The notes: generated from the letters alone by a model not told the origin. A stretch of 64,000 nt of DNA from Streptomyces sp. 2114.4 (GCF_900187385.1 NZ_FYEY01000001.1:4030001-4094000), one strand, 5' to 3'; shown: positions 52,181 through 61,719, counted from the stretch's first letter. Made by a program: numbers and translations.

Positions 52181-54400
52181 TCAACGCCCAAGCTTCGACC
52201 GGACCATGCCGACCAGGGCGTTCAGTTCCTCGATGCGCATTTTGCGTGCAGCCACGTAGAACACGGCCAGAAGTGCGGCGGCACCGACGATCAGAGCGGC
52301 CAGCGACCCGAGGACACCGGTGCCCAGCGCCTGCATGATCCCGTACACCGCGGCGCCCGAGATAATCGTGGCCGGGATGCTGGCGCCCGCCAGCCGTGCA
52401 TAGGTCCGCACGACATGAGCGGTGTCGAGATCACCGTCCATACGCTTGCTCAGCCGGCGCCAGGCCACACCCACGCCGATGATGTACGCCAGGCCGTAGG
52501 AGGCCGCCATGCCGACCACGGCCCAGCGGGCGGGCAGGACCAGGAAGCACAGGCCGGAGGCCGCGGCGTTGACGGCCGCGACGATCACCGTGTTGTAGAA
52601 GGGCGTGCGGGTGTCCTCGTACGCATAGAAGGCGCGCAGGACGACGTACTGCACCGAGAACGGGATCAGCCCCACACCGAAGGCCATCAGCATGTAGCCC
52701 ATCGGGACGCCGGCGCCGGACGAGCCGTAGACCAGCGTGCACAGCGGAATGCCGAGGGAGAGGAAGCCGAACGAGATCGGCACGATCGCGACGGCGGAGG
52801 TGCGCAGGCCCTGCGACATGTCGTCCCGGACGGCGCCGGTGTCACCGTCGTGTGCGGACCGTGCCAGCCGCGGCAGCAGCGCCGCCATGACGGAGACGGT
52901 GATGATCGCCTGCGGCATGTTCCAGATCAGCTGTGCGCTGGCGTACGAGATGAAGCCGGTGCCCGGGTGCCCCTGGTCGTTGGCGGTGTTGCCGGCCCAG
53001 GTGGAGAGCTGGGTGACGACGAGGACGCCCGCCTGGTTGGCGAGCACGAACAGCACGGTCCACTTGGCGAGCTTGGCGGCCTTGCCCAGGCCGTGGCCGC
53101 GCCAGTCGAAGCGCAGCCGGAGCTTGAATTCGGCGTCGCGCAGGTAAGGGATCATCGCCAGGGCCTGGACGACGAGCCCGAGGAGGGTGCCGATCCCCAG
53201 GAGCCGGATGCCCTCGTCGGGGATGGTGGTGACGCCGATGTGCGAGGTCTTCGCCGTGCCGTAGACCCAGATGAACAGGCCGAAGGTCGCGATCATGACG
53301 ATGTTGTTGAGGACGGGGGTCCACATCATCGCGCCGAAGCGGCCGCGGGCGTTGAGGATCTGTCCCATGACGACGTGCAGACCCATGAAGAAGATCGTGG
53401 GTACGCAGTAGCGGGTGAACGCGACGGCGACTTCGTTGGCCGCCGGGTCACGGGAGATGTCGAAGGAAACCAGTTTCACCAGCAGCGGCGCCGCCACGAC
53501 CGCCAGGACCGTGAGCACGCCGAGTACCACGATGACCAGCGTCAGCAACCGGTTCGCGTAGGCCTCGCCGCCGTCCTCGTCCTCCTTCATCGCGCGCACC
53601 AGCTGCGGGACGAAGACGGAGTTGAGACCGCCGCCGATGGTCAGGATGAAGATCATCGTCGGGAGCTGGTAGGCGACCTGCCAGGAGTCACCGAGCACCG
53701 CACCGCCGAGGGCCGCGACGATCAGTGCCGAGCGGACGAAGCCGGTGAGACGCGACACCATCGTGCCGGCGGCCATCACCGCGCTGGACTTGAACAGGCC
53801 GGAGGCACGGCCGCCGGAGGGCTTGCCGGCCGCCGCCACGGGTGCCGGCTCCGGTGCGGTCTGCTGCGGCACGGCTTCCGGTCCGGGCGCCGCGGGCGCC
53901 GAGGGGCCGGCCGTCGCGGGAGCGGAGTGCTGGGGCTCGTAGGACTGCTGGTCCCGGAAGAGATGGGCGAAGGCGTCGGGCTCCGGACGCCCGTCGGCGG
54001 CCTGGGTGATCAGGTCGTCCACACCCACGAACTGCGTCGTCGCCGCGGCATCGCCGTACGGCAGATTCCGGGTCGGGCCCTGCGGCTCGGGTGCCGGGGG
54101 CGTGGCCCACAGCTGCGGGTCGGGCGGGTGGCTGCCCGCGGCAGGCTGCTGGTAGAGCGGATGCGTGGGCTGCCCGGGCGGCGGCGGGGGGTGTGCGGCG
54201 CGGTCGTAAAGCGCCTCGGTCACCGGATCCTGGGCCGTCGGGTCCTGGGCGCGGTGCGGGTCGTTGCGGTAGGCGTCCTGGACATAGGGGTCCTGGGCGT
54301 ACGGGTCCTGCTCCGCGGGCGGCGGGGGCGTCGGAGGCACCGGTCCCGTGGAGTCGCCGTTGGCGCCCCGGCCCCGGTCACCGTCGTACGGCGCATTCAT
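52181..54400 (-). CDS. murJ: Lipid II flippase MurJ (MviN)
   Basis: 739 residues. A cytosolic, Pro/Gln/Asp-rich N-terminal extension of about 205 residues (repeats of QDPY) precedes fourteen membrane spans of the MviN/MurJ family, with GTMVSRLTGFVRSALIVAAL at the first span and YRDNP-like gate segments. Moves lipid-linked peptidoglycan precursor across the membrane. ATG at 54400. Upstream of the pseudokinase gene in the same operon. Confidence 0.95.
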   Translation of the reverse strand: MNAPYDGDRGRGANGDSTGPVPPTPPPPAEQDPYAQDPYVQDAYRNDPHRAQDPTAQDPVTEALYDRAAHPPPPPGQPTHPLYQQPAAGSHPPDPQLWATPPAPEPQGPTRNLPYGDAAATTQFVGVDDLITQAADGRPEPDAFAHLFRDQQSYEPQHSAPATAGPSAPAAPGPEAVPQQTAPEPAPVAAAGKPSGGRASGLFKSSAVMAAGTMVSRLTGFVRSALIVAALGGAVLGDSWQVAYQLPTMIFILTIGGGLNSVFVPQLVRAMKEDEDGGEAYANRLLTLVIVVLGVLTVLAVVAAPLLVKLVSFDISRDPAANEVAVAFTRYCVPTIFFMGLHVVMGQILNARGRFGAMMWTPVLNNIVMIATFGLFIWVYGTAKTSHIGVTTIPDEGIRLLGIGTLLGLVVQALAMIPYLRDAEFKLRLRFDWRGHGLGKAAKLAKWTVLFVLANQAGVLVVTQLSTWAGNTANDQGHPGTGFISYASAQLIWNMPQAIITVSVMAALLPRLARSAHDGDTGAVRDDMSQGLRTSAVAIVPISFGFLSLGIPLCTLVYGSSGAGVPMGYMLMAFGVGLIPFSVQYVVLRAFYAYEDTRTPFYNTVIVAAVNAAASGLCFLVLPARWAVVGMAASYGLAYIIGVGVAWRRLSKRMDGDLDTAHVVRTYARLAGASIPATIISGAAVYGIMQALGTGVLGSLAALIVGAAALLAVFYVAARKMRIEELNALVGMVRSKLGR

Positions 54401-54446
54401 CGCTGCCCCACCTCATCCGTCGCCGGCCATCCGGCCCCGCCATCTA

Positions 54447-56765
54447 TCAACGGTCCACCTTCTCACCTGAGCCGGACGGGTCGGAGCTTTCCGATCCGGT
54501 GTCCGGCGTGGGGTCACTCGGCTGCTCCGGCTCGTCGCCATCGGTGCCGCCGTTGTCGTCGTCCGTGCCGGCGCCGTCATCGGGCTCGTCACCGTCGGAC
54601 CCGTCCTCGGTCCGCCGGGCGGCCGCCCGCTTGCGCTGGAGGTAGATCCGCACACCGGCGAGGACGAGCAGCAGCACGCCGCCCGCGATGACGAGCATCA
54701 CCGTTGCGGTGATCTCCGTGACGTTCACCTGGAACATCATCGGCTCACCGTAGGGCTTCCCGTCCGCCGTGTAGAGCTGGGCGGTCACCCATGCCCGGCC
54801 ATTGGCGTTCGCCGTGGTGTCGAACTTGAACGACTGGCTGTGCCCGCCGTCCACCGTGATCTGCTGCGACTTCCCCGCGTCCAGACGGTTGGGCTGGGAC
54901 GAGGACAGCTTCAGCGTCATGTCCTTGACGCCTTGGACCAGGTTGTTCTGCACCGTCACCGGAATCGTGGCGCTGCGCCCGGAGAGCGTGGCCCCCGACT
55001 TCTGGATCAGGTGGACCTTCTTGGTCAGACCGTCGAGGTAGCTGCGTACGGAGTGCCGGTACGTGGTGGCGCCGGTGGCATCGCCCCGCCACTCCGTCGA
55101 CATCTCCCGCATCATCGCGTTGCCGAACGGGGTCACCACGCGCTCCGGCTGCGCCAGGATCACCTGGAACTCGTCCAGGGCGGACTGGGTGCCCTGGACC
55201 TGCCGGAAGGCGTTGACGGGGAGCTCCTGCCGACGCAGCGAGGACGGGTAGGCGGCGCCACTCGGCACATGGCGGGTTGCCGCGCGGTCCGGCTTGGCCT
55301 TGGCCGCGCCGCCGAGGTTCAGCGACTGGGTCCAGCTGCCGGACTCGTCCAGGCTCCGCAGTGCGCCGGCCATGGCGTGGGCCTGGCTGACCGACGGCAT
55401 GCGCTGCGGCGCGACGACGATGCTGCGCTGCCGGCCCGGGTCCTCAAGGCTGATCATCTGGGTCTGTGCGAGGAAGTCCTGGACCGCGTGGGCGGAGTTT
55501 CCGGCCTTCGACATGTCGCCCTCGAAGGCCCGTGAGAGCTGCGCGTCCGCCACGACGGCGGTATTGCCGCCGCCGATGGGGCGGGCCGCCGTCGGGGTGT
55601 AGGACAGCCTGTCGGCGTCCCGCAGGCTGTCGCTGCGAGTGATCACGTTGTGCGCGCCGGCCGAGGTCGCGACATCCACGATGGACGAGTCGATCGCGCC
55701 GTCGACGGGCCAGGCGAAGTCCGTGCGCGGCTTGACGCCGAGGATCGTGTCCACGGTCTTGTCGGCAAGGTCGGTGGCCGGGCCGAGGTGACTGAGCGCG
55801 CTGGGCACGCTCTTGCCGTGGTGAGCGAGCGAGGCCAGATCGGGATCGGCAAAGGGCAGCGCGACGACCTGGTGCGACTTGACCGCTTCTTCGAGGTCGT
55901 GCAGCCACTGCTTGGCGACCGCCTGGTTCTTGCCCATGGGGCCGTCCGGGCCGTTCACCCGGTACGACTTGGTCATGGCGTCGACGGTCGCGAGGAGGTC
56001 GGGATCGATGACGAAGGTCACCGGGAGGTTCTTGCCGAGCGCGACCATCTGCTGCAGCCGGCCCCCGGGTGCGAGCTCGGCAGCGAGGTCGTCGTTGCGG
56101 AAGACCGGCGTCTGCTGGGCATCGGCGTCGGTCTCGGCGGTGAGGTGGGTGCGGGAGATCAGCGGCCACATGTAGGTGAGCTGCGTCTTCTTCCCGATTC
56201 CGCCTGTCTGCCAGGGCAGGAACGTCCGGTCGAAGCCGAGGACCTGCCCTGAGGGTGCGGACGGGGAGCGCCCTGACAGAGAGATGCCGAGCTGGTACAC
56301 ACCGTTATCGCCGAGGTTGAGGTCCTTGGCCGGCACGCTGAGGCTGAAGGAACGGCTGGCGCCGGGTTCCAGCTTGCCGATCTTCTCGGTGTGCCCCTTG
56401 ATCTCCTCACCGTCCGTGCCCGGCAGATAGCCGGTTCGGCGGGAAGCGCTCTCGATGGAGCTACGGCCGCCGAGCGCGGATCCACGGTGCATTCCGACAT
56501 GCGCATCCGTGATCGTGCTGCGGCCGTCATTGGTCAGCGTGCCGGAGACGGTGACCGTGTCGCTCTTGGAGGGAGCGGACGGGGACATCGAGTCGATGGT
56601 GACGTCGACCGTGCGGGAGCCGGTCGGGGCCGCCTGGGCGGAGGAAGCGTGCGGAATCTGGAGCAGCCCCACGAGAAGGAGCATCCCAGTGAGCAGTGTC
56701 ACGGTCCTTCGCAGCCATCGACCACGCGGCCGTTCAGTCCGCTGGAACCCTGCCGCCTCGGCCAC
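54447..56765 (-). CDS. DUF6049 family secreted, membrane-anchored protein
   Basis: 772 residues. N-terminal basic segment and signal (RRTVTLLTGMLLLVGLLQIP), a large extracellular part with Ig-like strands and a central domain, a C-terminal span (about 690-715), and an acidic Asp/Gly/Glu-rich cytosolic tail. It corresponds in position to mycobacterial Rv3909, between murJ and the nucleotidyltransferase gene. Function unknown; cell-envelope role likely from the neighbours. Confidence 0.85.
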   Translation of the reverse strand: MAEAAGFQRTERPRGRWLRRTVTLLTGMLLLVGLLQIPHASSAQAAPTGSRTVDVTIDSMSPSAPSKSDTVTVSGTLTNDGRSTITDAHVGMHRGSALGGRSSIESASRRTGYLPGTDGEEIKGHTEKIGKLEPGASRSFSLSVPAKDLNLGDNGVYQLGISLSGRSPSAPSGQVLGFDRTFLPWQTGGIGKKTQLTYMWPLISRTHLTAETDADAQQTPVFRNDDLAAELAPGGRLQQMVALGKNLPVTFVIDPDLLATVDAMTKSYRVNGPDGPMGKNQAVAKQWLHDLEEAVKSHQVVALPFADPDLASLAHHGKSVPSALSHLGPATDLADKTVDTILGVKPRTDFAWPVDGAIDSSIVDVATSAGAHNVITRSDSLRDADRLSYTPTAARPIGGGNTAVVADAQLSRAFEGDMSKAGNSAHAVQDFLAQTQMISLEDPGRQRSIVVAPQRMPSVSQAHAMAGALRSLDESGSWTQSLNLGGAAKAKPDRAATRHVPSGAAYPSSLRRQELPVNAFRQVQGTQSALDEFQVILAQPERVVTPFGNAMMREMSTEWRGDATGATTYRHSVRSYLDGLTKKVHLIQKSGATLSGRSATIPVTVQNNLVQGVKDMTLKLSSSQPNRLDAGKSQQITVDGGHSQSFKFDTTANANGRAWVTAQLYTADGKPYGEPMMFQVNVTEITATVMLVIAGGVLLLVLAGVRIYLQRKRAAARRTEDGSDGDEPDDGAGTDDDNGGTDGDEPEQPSDPTPDTGSESSDPSGSGEKVDR

Positions 56766-56888
56766 GCGCTCGCCCGTCCCTCGTCGTCGTCAGTGGTCGT
56801 TCGGAATGTGCGTCCACGAATGGTAACGAGGCGCGCAGCGACGGCGTGCCAGGGACTGCTCCACATGATCTCGATGCAGAGGCCGTGT

Positions 56889-56933
56889 GCCCAGCCGGTT
56901 CCCTTGATCGGGGCCCAGCCTGTCCCCTTTATT
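56889..56933. repeat. Imperfect tandem repeat upstream of the nucleotidyltransferase gene
   Basis: GCCCAGCCGGTTCCCTTGAT at 56889 recurs as GCCCAGCCTGTCCCCTTTAT at 56913 (17 of 20 identical, 24-base offset), in the divergent intergenic region. Confidence 0.6.
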
Positions 56934-56975
56934 ACGTGACGCTTTGCACTGCGCGGCCACGTACCCTGTTTTGTT

Positions 56976-58451
56976 GTGCCGAACGCCAACAATGACCTCC
57001 CCGCCCCGACCGCCGAGCGGACCCCGCTGTCGACGAACGCGCTGAACCATGTGCAGCGGCGCGCTGTGAGCGAGCTGCTGAGGGTGTCCCCCGTCGCGGA
57101 TGATCTGGCCCGCCGCTTCCAGGAGGCCGGGTTCACACTTGCCCTGGTCGGCGGCTCGGTCCGGGATGCGCTGCTGGGCCGGCTCGGCAATGACCTCGAC
57201 TTCACCACCGATGCCCGCCCTGAGGACGTTCTGAAGATCGTCCGGCCGTGGGCGGACGCGGTCTGGGAGGTCGGCATCGCCTTCGGGACGGTCGGCTGCA
57301 AGAAGGAATCGTTCGACATCGAGGTCACCACCTACCGGTCCGAGGCGTACGACCGCACCTCCCGCAAGCCCGAGGTGTCGTACGGCGACTCCATCGAGCA
57401 AGACCTGGTGCGTCGGGACTTCACGGTGAACGCCATGGCGGTGCTGCTGCCGCAGAAGGAGTTCGTCGATCCGCACGACGGTCTGGAGGACCTGGCCGCG
57501 CGTGTGCTGCGCACGCCGGGGACGCCCGAGGAGTCCTTCTCCGATGACCCGCTGCGGATGATGCGCGCGGCCCGCTTCGCCGCTCAGCTGGACTTCGCGG
57601 TGGCCCCGGAGGTCGTCGCCGCGATGAAGGCGATGTCGGACCGCATCGAGATCGTCTCCGCGGAGCGCGTACGGGACGAGCTGAACAAGCTGATCCTGTC
57701 GGCACACCCCCGCGAGGGCTTGCGACTGCTCGTCGAGACGGGCCTGGCCGACCAGGTCTTGCCCGAGCTGCCCGCGCTGCGGCTGGAAAGTGACGAGCAT
57801 CACCGTCACAAGGACGTCTACGAGCACTCGCTGACGGTCCTGGAGCAGGCGATCGACCTCGAGGAGGACGGCCCCGATCTTGTGCTGCGGCTGGCGGCCC
57901 TCCTGCACGACATCGGCAAGCCCAGGACACGGCGCTTCGAAAAGGACGGTCGGGTCTCCTTCCACCACCACGAGGTGGTGGGCGCGAAGATGACCAAGAA
58001 GCGGATGACCGCCCTGAAGTACTCCAACGACATGGTCAAGGACGTCTCGCGTCTGGTGGAGCTGCATCTGCGGTTCCACGGTTACGGGACGGGCGAGTGG
58101 ACGGACTCCGCCGTCCGGCGGTATGTACGCGACGCCGGTCCGCAGCTGAAGCGGCTCCACAAGCTGACCCGGTCGGACTGCACCACTCGCAACAAGCGCA
58201 AGGCCGGTGCCCTGTCGCGCGCCTACGACGGGCTTGAGGAGCGCATTGCCCGGCTGCAGGAGCAGGAAGAGCTGGAGGCGATCCGCCCGGACCTGGACGG
58301 CAACGACATCATGCAGATTCTGGGCATCCGTCCGGGGCCCGAGGTCGGCAAGGCCTACAAGCAGATGCTGGAGCTCCGGCTGGAGCGCGGGCCGATGGAG
58401 CGGGACGAGGCGATCGCCGCTCTGAAGGAGTGGTGGGCCACCCAGGGCTGA
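56976..58451 (+). CDS. CCA tRNA nucleotidyltransferase (poly(A) polymerase family)
   Basis: 491 residues. Class II nucleotidyltransferase head with GGSVRDALLG and the metal motif DLDFTTDARP, RRDFTVNAMA, then an HD domain (LAALLHDIGKPRTR) that is common in actinobacterial members. Adds CCA to tRNA 3' ends; both tRNAs in the window lack encoded CCA, so such an enzyme is needed. In Streptomyces the homologue has been described as a CCA-adding enzyme rather than a true poly(A) polymerase. GTG start at 56976; ends two bases before a parS. Confidence 0.92.
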   Translation: MPNANNDLPAPTAERTPLSTNALNHVQRRAVSELLRVSPVADDLARRFQEAGFTLALVGGSVRDALLGRLGNDLDFTTDARPEDVLKIVRPWADAVWEVGIAFGTVGCKKESFDIEVTTYRSEAYDRTSRKPEVSYGDSIEQDLVRRDFTVNAMAVLLPQKEFVDPHDGLEDLAARVLRTPGTPEESFSDDPLRMMRAARFAAQLDFAVAPEVVAAMKAMSDRIEIVSAERVRDELNKLILSAHPREGLRLLVETGLADQVLPELPALRLESDEHHRHKDVYEHSLTVLEQAIDLEEDGPDLVLRLAALLHDIGKPRTRRFEKDGRVSFHHHEVVGAKMTKKRMTALKYSNDMVKDVSRLVELHLRFHGYGTGEWTDSAVRRYVRDAGPQLKRLHKLTRSDCTTRNKRKAGALSRAYDGLEERIARLQEQEELEAIRPDLDGNDIMQILGIRPGPEVGKAYKQMLELRLERGPMERDEAIAALKEWWATQG

Positions 58452-58452
58452 C

Positions 58453-58466
58453 GTTTCACGTGAAAC
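58453..58466. promoter_or_regulatory. parS: parS site (perfect)
   Basis: GTTTCACGTGAAAC, first of three parS copies in the 106-base gap between the nucleotidyltransferase gene and the convergent LppU-like gene. Confidence 0.95.
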
Positions 58467-58483
58467 GGGGCCGCGAACCTTAT

Positions 58484-58497
58484 GTTTCACGTGAAAC
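58484..58497. promoter_or_regulatory. parS: parS site (perfect)
   Basis: GTTTCACGTGAAAC, 31 bases after the previous copy (start to start). Confidence 0.95.
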
Positions 58498-58532
58498 ATG
58501 GGGCGGTGTTTCACGTGAAACACCGCCCCATG
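58497..58532. terminator. parS: 36-bp perfect palindrome centred on a third parS
   Basis: A perfect parS (58508-58521) is the centre of a fully palindromic 36-bp sequence whose flanks are CATGGGGCGGT and ACCGCCCCATG. In RNA it would fold into a GC-capped hairpin between two convergent genes, so the element can serve as parS and terminator at once. Confidence 0.8.
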
Positions 58533-58557
58533 ACGCATCCCAGGTGCTTGCCGTGCG

Positions 58558-59142
58558 CTACTTCGCCGAGGTCAGGCAGAGCACCATGTGAGTGTCGGAT
58601 CCCCTGCGTCGGTGCACGTTCTTGGTGTAAGCGGACTGATTTGCCGGGCACACGGACGGGTCCGAGGTGTCATCGTGAACCGCGGTCACCTTGTACTGGG
58701 CCTCCGAGGTGCCGCAATCCACCACCGAAAGGCCATCGTCGAGCGAACTGCTGGACTTCTTCACGCAGTCGCCGACCTCGGCGCTGCTCGCGTCGTCCAT
58801 GCTGCTGATCCAGGCGACTGCGAGGAAGACCAGACCGAGGACGGCTCCGATGCCCCTCAGGATCGACTTGGGGGAACGGCGCTTGGCGGGTTGCGGCGGT
58901 GGTACGGGTGCACCGCCTTGCATGAAGGGTTGCTGGGGCGGCGCGGGGTATCCAGGCTGAGGCTGTCCGTACGGAGCCTGTGGCTGCTGGGGGTAGGCGT
59001 ATCCGCCCTGGGGCTGGCCGTAGGGGGCCTGGGGTGCCGACGGTGCCTGCGGATACGGGTTCTGTCCGTAGGGCTGTTGCCCGTACGGCTGTGCGTACGG
59101 TGCCTGGCCGTATGGCTGCTGGCTCTGAGGCGGCGTCGTCAT
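58558..59142 (-). CDS. LppU/SCO3897-like membrane-anchored protein
   Basis: 194 residues. N-terminal 95 residues are Gln/Pro/Tyr repeats (QPYGQ, PQAPYGQP), then a membrane span (about 105-122) and an extracellular domain with a Cys pair (EVGDCVKK, VVDCGTSEAQYKV) and a further pair at PSVCPA and MVLCLT. This matches the LppU-like family conserved beside the nucleotidyltransferase gene in Streptomyces. The ATG at 59142 is chosen; upstream open frame overlaps the MFS gene. Function unknown. Confidence 0.8.
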   Translation of the reverse strand: MTTPPQSQQPYGQAPYAQPYGQQPYGQNPYPQAPSAPQAPYGQPQGGYAYPQQPQAPYGQPQPGYPAPPQQPFMQGGAPVPPPQPAKRRSPKSILRGIGAVLGLVFLAVAWISSMDDASSAEVGDCVKKSSSSLDDGLSVVDCGTSEAQYKVTAVHDDTSDPSVCPANQSAYTKNVHRRRGSDTHMVLCLTSAK

Positions 59143-59252
59143 GGATCTCCCCCGATATTGATGTGTACAGGCTGCTGTAGGACGTCCGTAAGGTATCCGG
59201 TCCGGAGGTCTCGCCGCAGAGCCCTGATCATCTCGGGGTGACGGATGTGTGC

Positions 59253-60512
59253 TCAGCTGCGCACGAAGCGGGCCAACGCCGCGGTGACCACCGCGTAGAG
59301 GACGGTCACCACGCCGAGCAGTGCGATGGAGCGTCCGTCCGGCGGCAGCATGAGGGCGGCGACCGCGGCGGCGCCGACGAAGGCGGCATTGAAGAGAACG
59401 TCGTAAATGGCGAAGATCCGGCCGCGGAAGCCGTCGTCGACCGTCGACTGGACGATGGTGTCGGTGGCGATCTTGGTCCCTTGGGTGCCGAGGCCGAGCA
59501 GGAACGCGGCGGCCAGCATCGGACCCGGCAGGAAGAACAGCCCGAGAGACGGCAGCAGCACGGCGCCCATGGCGGCACAGCAGGCGATCCAGCCGAACGC
59601 GGTGAGCCGCGCGACGGCCCAGGGCGTGATCACAGCGGCCGCGAAGAAGCCTGCCCCTGACACCCCGACCGTGATCCCGAGCAGGGCCAAGCCCTCCGCT
59701 TCGGTGCGGGACCAGGAGTACCGGCACAGCATCAGCACCGTGACCGTCAGGGCTCCGTAACAGAAGCGGATCAGGGTCATCGCGGTCAGCGCCCGTGCCG
59801 GAGCGCGCCGCTCGGCGAGATGGCGCAGCCCGTCCGCAAGTCCCCGCAGGGTGCTCAACAGGGCCTCGCGCAGGTGAGGCTGGAGGCGTGCGGCATCGGG
59901 GCCGAGCAATTGCGGTGCCATGCGCAGGGCGGTGAGAGCCGAGCAGAGGTAGAGGGAGGCGGCGAGCAGCACGACATACGCGTCCACATCCGAGCCGGCC
60001 AGCCGGAGGGCGAACGCGAGCCCGCCGCCGGCGGTGGCGGCGAGCGTTCCGGCCGTGGGGGCCAGGGAGTTGGCCATGAGCAGCTGCTCTTCACCGTCGA
60101 CCACTCGCGGGAGCGCGGCCGAGAGCCCCGCCAGGACGAAGCGGTTGACGGCGGTCACGAACAGGGCCGAGGCGTAGAAGAGCCAGTCGGGGGCTTGTGA
60201 CGCGATCAGCGCCGCCGTTGCCATCGCCAGCACCGTGCGCAGCAGATTGCCGTACAGCAGGACCTGACGCCGCCGCCAGCGGTCGAGCAGTACCCCGGTG
60301 AACGGCCCGAGGAGGGAGTAGGGGAGCAGCAGGATCGCCATGGCGGAGGCGATGGCGGCGGGGGAGGTCTGTTTCTCGGGCGAGAAGACGACGAAGGCGG
60401 CGAGCGCGACCTGGAACACCCCGTCGGCCGCCTGGGAAAGGAGCCGTGCGGCAAGGAGCGAACGGAAGTCGCGTAGCCGGAGTAATACGCGGAGGTCGCG
60501 CACAGCATGCAT
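59253..60512 (-). CDS. MFS transporter
   Basis: 419 residues with about twelve membrane spans; DRWRRRQVLLYGN is the loop 2-3 MFS signature. Closest in style to the MFS_3/enterobactin-exporter-like group. The ATG at 60512 (MHAVRDLRVLLRLRDFRSLL) gives the expected cytosolic N-terminus. Substrate unknown. Separated from ino1 by a strong terminator. Confidence 0.85.
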   Translation of the reverse strand: MHAVRDLRVLLRLRDFRSLLAARLLSQAADGVFQVALAAFVVFSPEKQTSPAAIASAMAILLLPYSLLGPFTGVLLDRWRRRQVLLYGNLLRTVLAMATAALIASQAPDWLFYASALFVTAVNRFVLAGLSAALPRVVDGEEQLLMANSLAPTAGTLAATAGGGLAFALRLAGSDVDAYVVLLAASLYLCSALTALRMAPQLLGPDAARLQPHLREALLSTLRGLADGLRHLAERRAPARALTAMTLIRFCYGALTVTVLMLCRYSWSRTEAEGLALLGITVGVSGAGFFAAAVITPWAVARLTAFGWIACCAAMGAVLLPSLGLFFLPGPMLAAAFLLGLGTQGTKIATDTIVQSTVDDGFRGRIFAIYDVLFNAAFVGAAAVAALMLPPDGRSIALLGVVTVLYAVVTAALARFVRS

Positions 60513-60534
60513 GAGGCACAGCCTCACACAGCCC

Positions 60535-60567
60535 GCAGGCCCCCGGGTGGAATACCCGGGGGCCTGC
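60535..60567 (-). terminator. Terminator of ino1
   Basis: Perfect 14-bp stem GCAGGCCCCCGGGT / ACCCGGGGGCCTGC with a 5-base loop, 24 bases beyond the ino1 stop. Confidence 0.88.
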
Positions 60568-60590
60568 ACAGGCGAGGTGCCTCGGGCGTC

Positions 60591-61673
60591 TCAGCGCTCG
60601 ACTTCGCCGTTGATGAACTTCTCGACGTTCTCCCGCGCCTCGTCGTCGAAGTACTGCACCGGCGGGGACTTCATGAAGTACGAGGAAGCGGAGAGGATCG
60701 GGCCGCCGACGCCCCGGTCCTTGGCGATCTTGGCGGCGCGCAGGGCGTCGATGATGACACCCGCGGAGTTCGGGGAGTCCCAGACCTCGAGCTTGTACTC
60801 CAGGTTCAGCGGGACATCACCGAAGGCGCGGCCCTCGAGGCGGACGTAGGCCCACTTGCGGTCGTCCAGCCAGGCCACGTAGTCCGAGGGGCCGATGTGG
60901 ACGTTGTCCTCGCCCAGTTCACGGTCCCGGATCTGGGAGGTGACGGCCTGGGTCTTGGAGATCTTCTTGGACTCCAGGCGCTCGCGCTCGAGCATGTTCT
61001 TGAAGTCCATGTTGCCGCCGACGTTCAGCTGCATCGTGCGGTCCAGGATGACGCCCCGGTCCTCGAAGAGCTTGGCCATCACGCGGTGCGTGATCGTGGC
61101 GCCCACCTGCGACTTGATGTCGTCACCGACGATCGGGACACCGGCCTCGGTGAACTTGTCCGCCCACTCCTTGGTGCCGGCGATGAAGACCGGGAGGGCG
61201 TTGACGAACGCGACCTTGGCGTCGAGGGCGCACTGGGCGTAGTACTTCGCGGCGTCCTCGGAGCCAACCGGGAGGTAGCAGACCAGTACGTCGACCTGCT
61301 TGTCCTTGAGGACCTGGACGACGTCGACCGGGGCCTCGGTGGACTCCTCGATGGTCTGGCGGTAGTACTTGCCCAGGCCGTCGTGGGTGTGGCCGCGCTG
61401 GACCGTCACGTCCGCGTTGGGCACGTCGCAGATCTTGATGGTGTTGTTCTCGCTGGCGCCGATGGCATCCGCGAGGTCGAGCCCGACCTTCTTGGCATCG
61501 ACGTCAAAGGCCGCCACGAACTCGATGTCACGCACGTGGTAGTCGCCGAACTGCACGTGCATGAGGCCGGGCACGCGGCTCTTCGGGTCGGCGTCCTTGT
61601 AGTACTCGACGCCCTGTACCAGCGAGGCGGCGCAGTTGCCCACGCCGACGATGGCTACGCGAACCGAACCCAT
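60591..61673 (-). CDS. ino1: Inositol-3-phosphate synthase
   Basis: 360 residues, the usual length of the actinobacterial enzyme. NAD site VAIVGVGNCAASLVQG, and conserved NVGGNMDFKNML and SDYVAWLDDRKWAYVRLEG. Converts glucose-6-phosphate to inositol-3-phosphate for phosphatidylinositol and mycothiol. The ATG at 61673 lies 46 bases after the PadR stop, so both are probably co-transcribed and ino1 may be PadR-regulated. Confidence 0.95.
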   Translation of the reverse strand: MGSVRVAIVGVGNCAASLVQGVEYYKDADPKSRVPGLMHVQFGDYHVRDIEFVAAFDVDAKKVGLDLADAIGASENNTIKICDVPNADVTVQRGHTHDGLGKYYRQTIEESTEAPVDVVQVLKDKQVDVLVCYLPVGSEDAAKYYAQCALDAKVAFVNALPVFIAGTKEWADKFTEAGVPIVGDDIKSQVGATITHRVMAKLFEDRGVILDRTMQLNVGGNMDFKNMLERERLESKKISKTQAVTSQIRDRELGEDNVHIGPSDYVAWLDDRKWAYVRLEGRAFGDVPLNLEYKLEVWDSPNSAGVIIDALRAAKIAKDRGVGGPILSASSYFMKSPPVQYFDDEARENVEKFINGEVER

Positions 61674-61719
61674 TCCGGTTGCTCCCTGTGTTCTCGATGA
61701 GGACCTGCACAGCAGAGCC

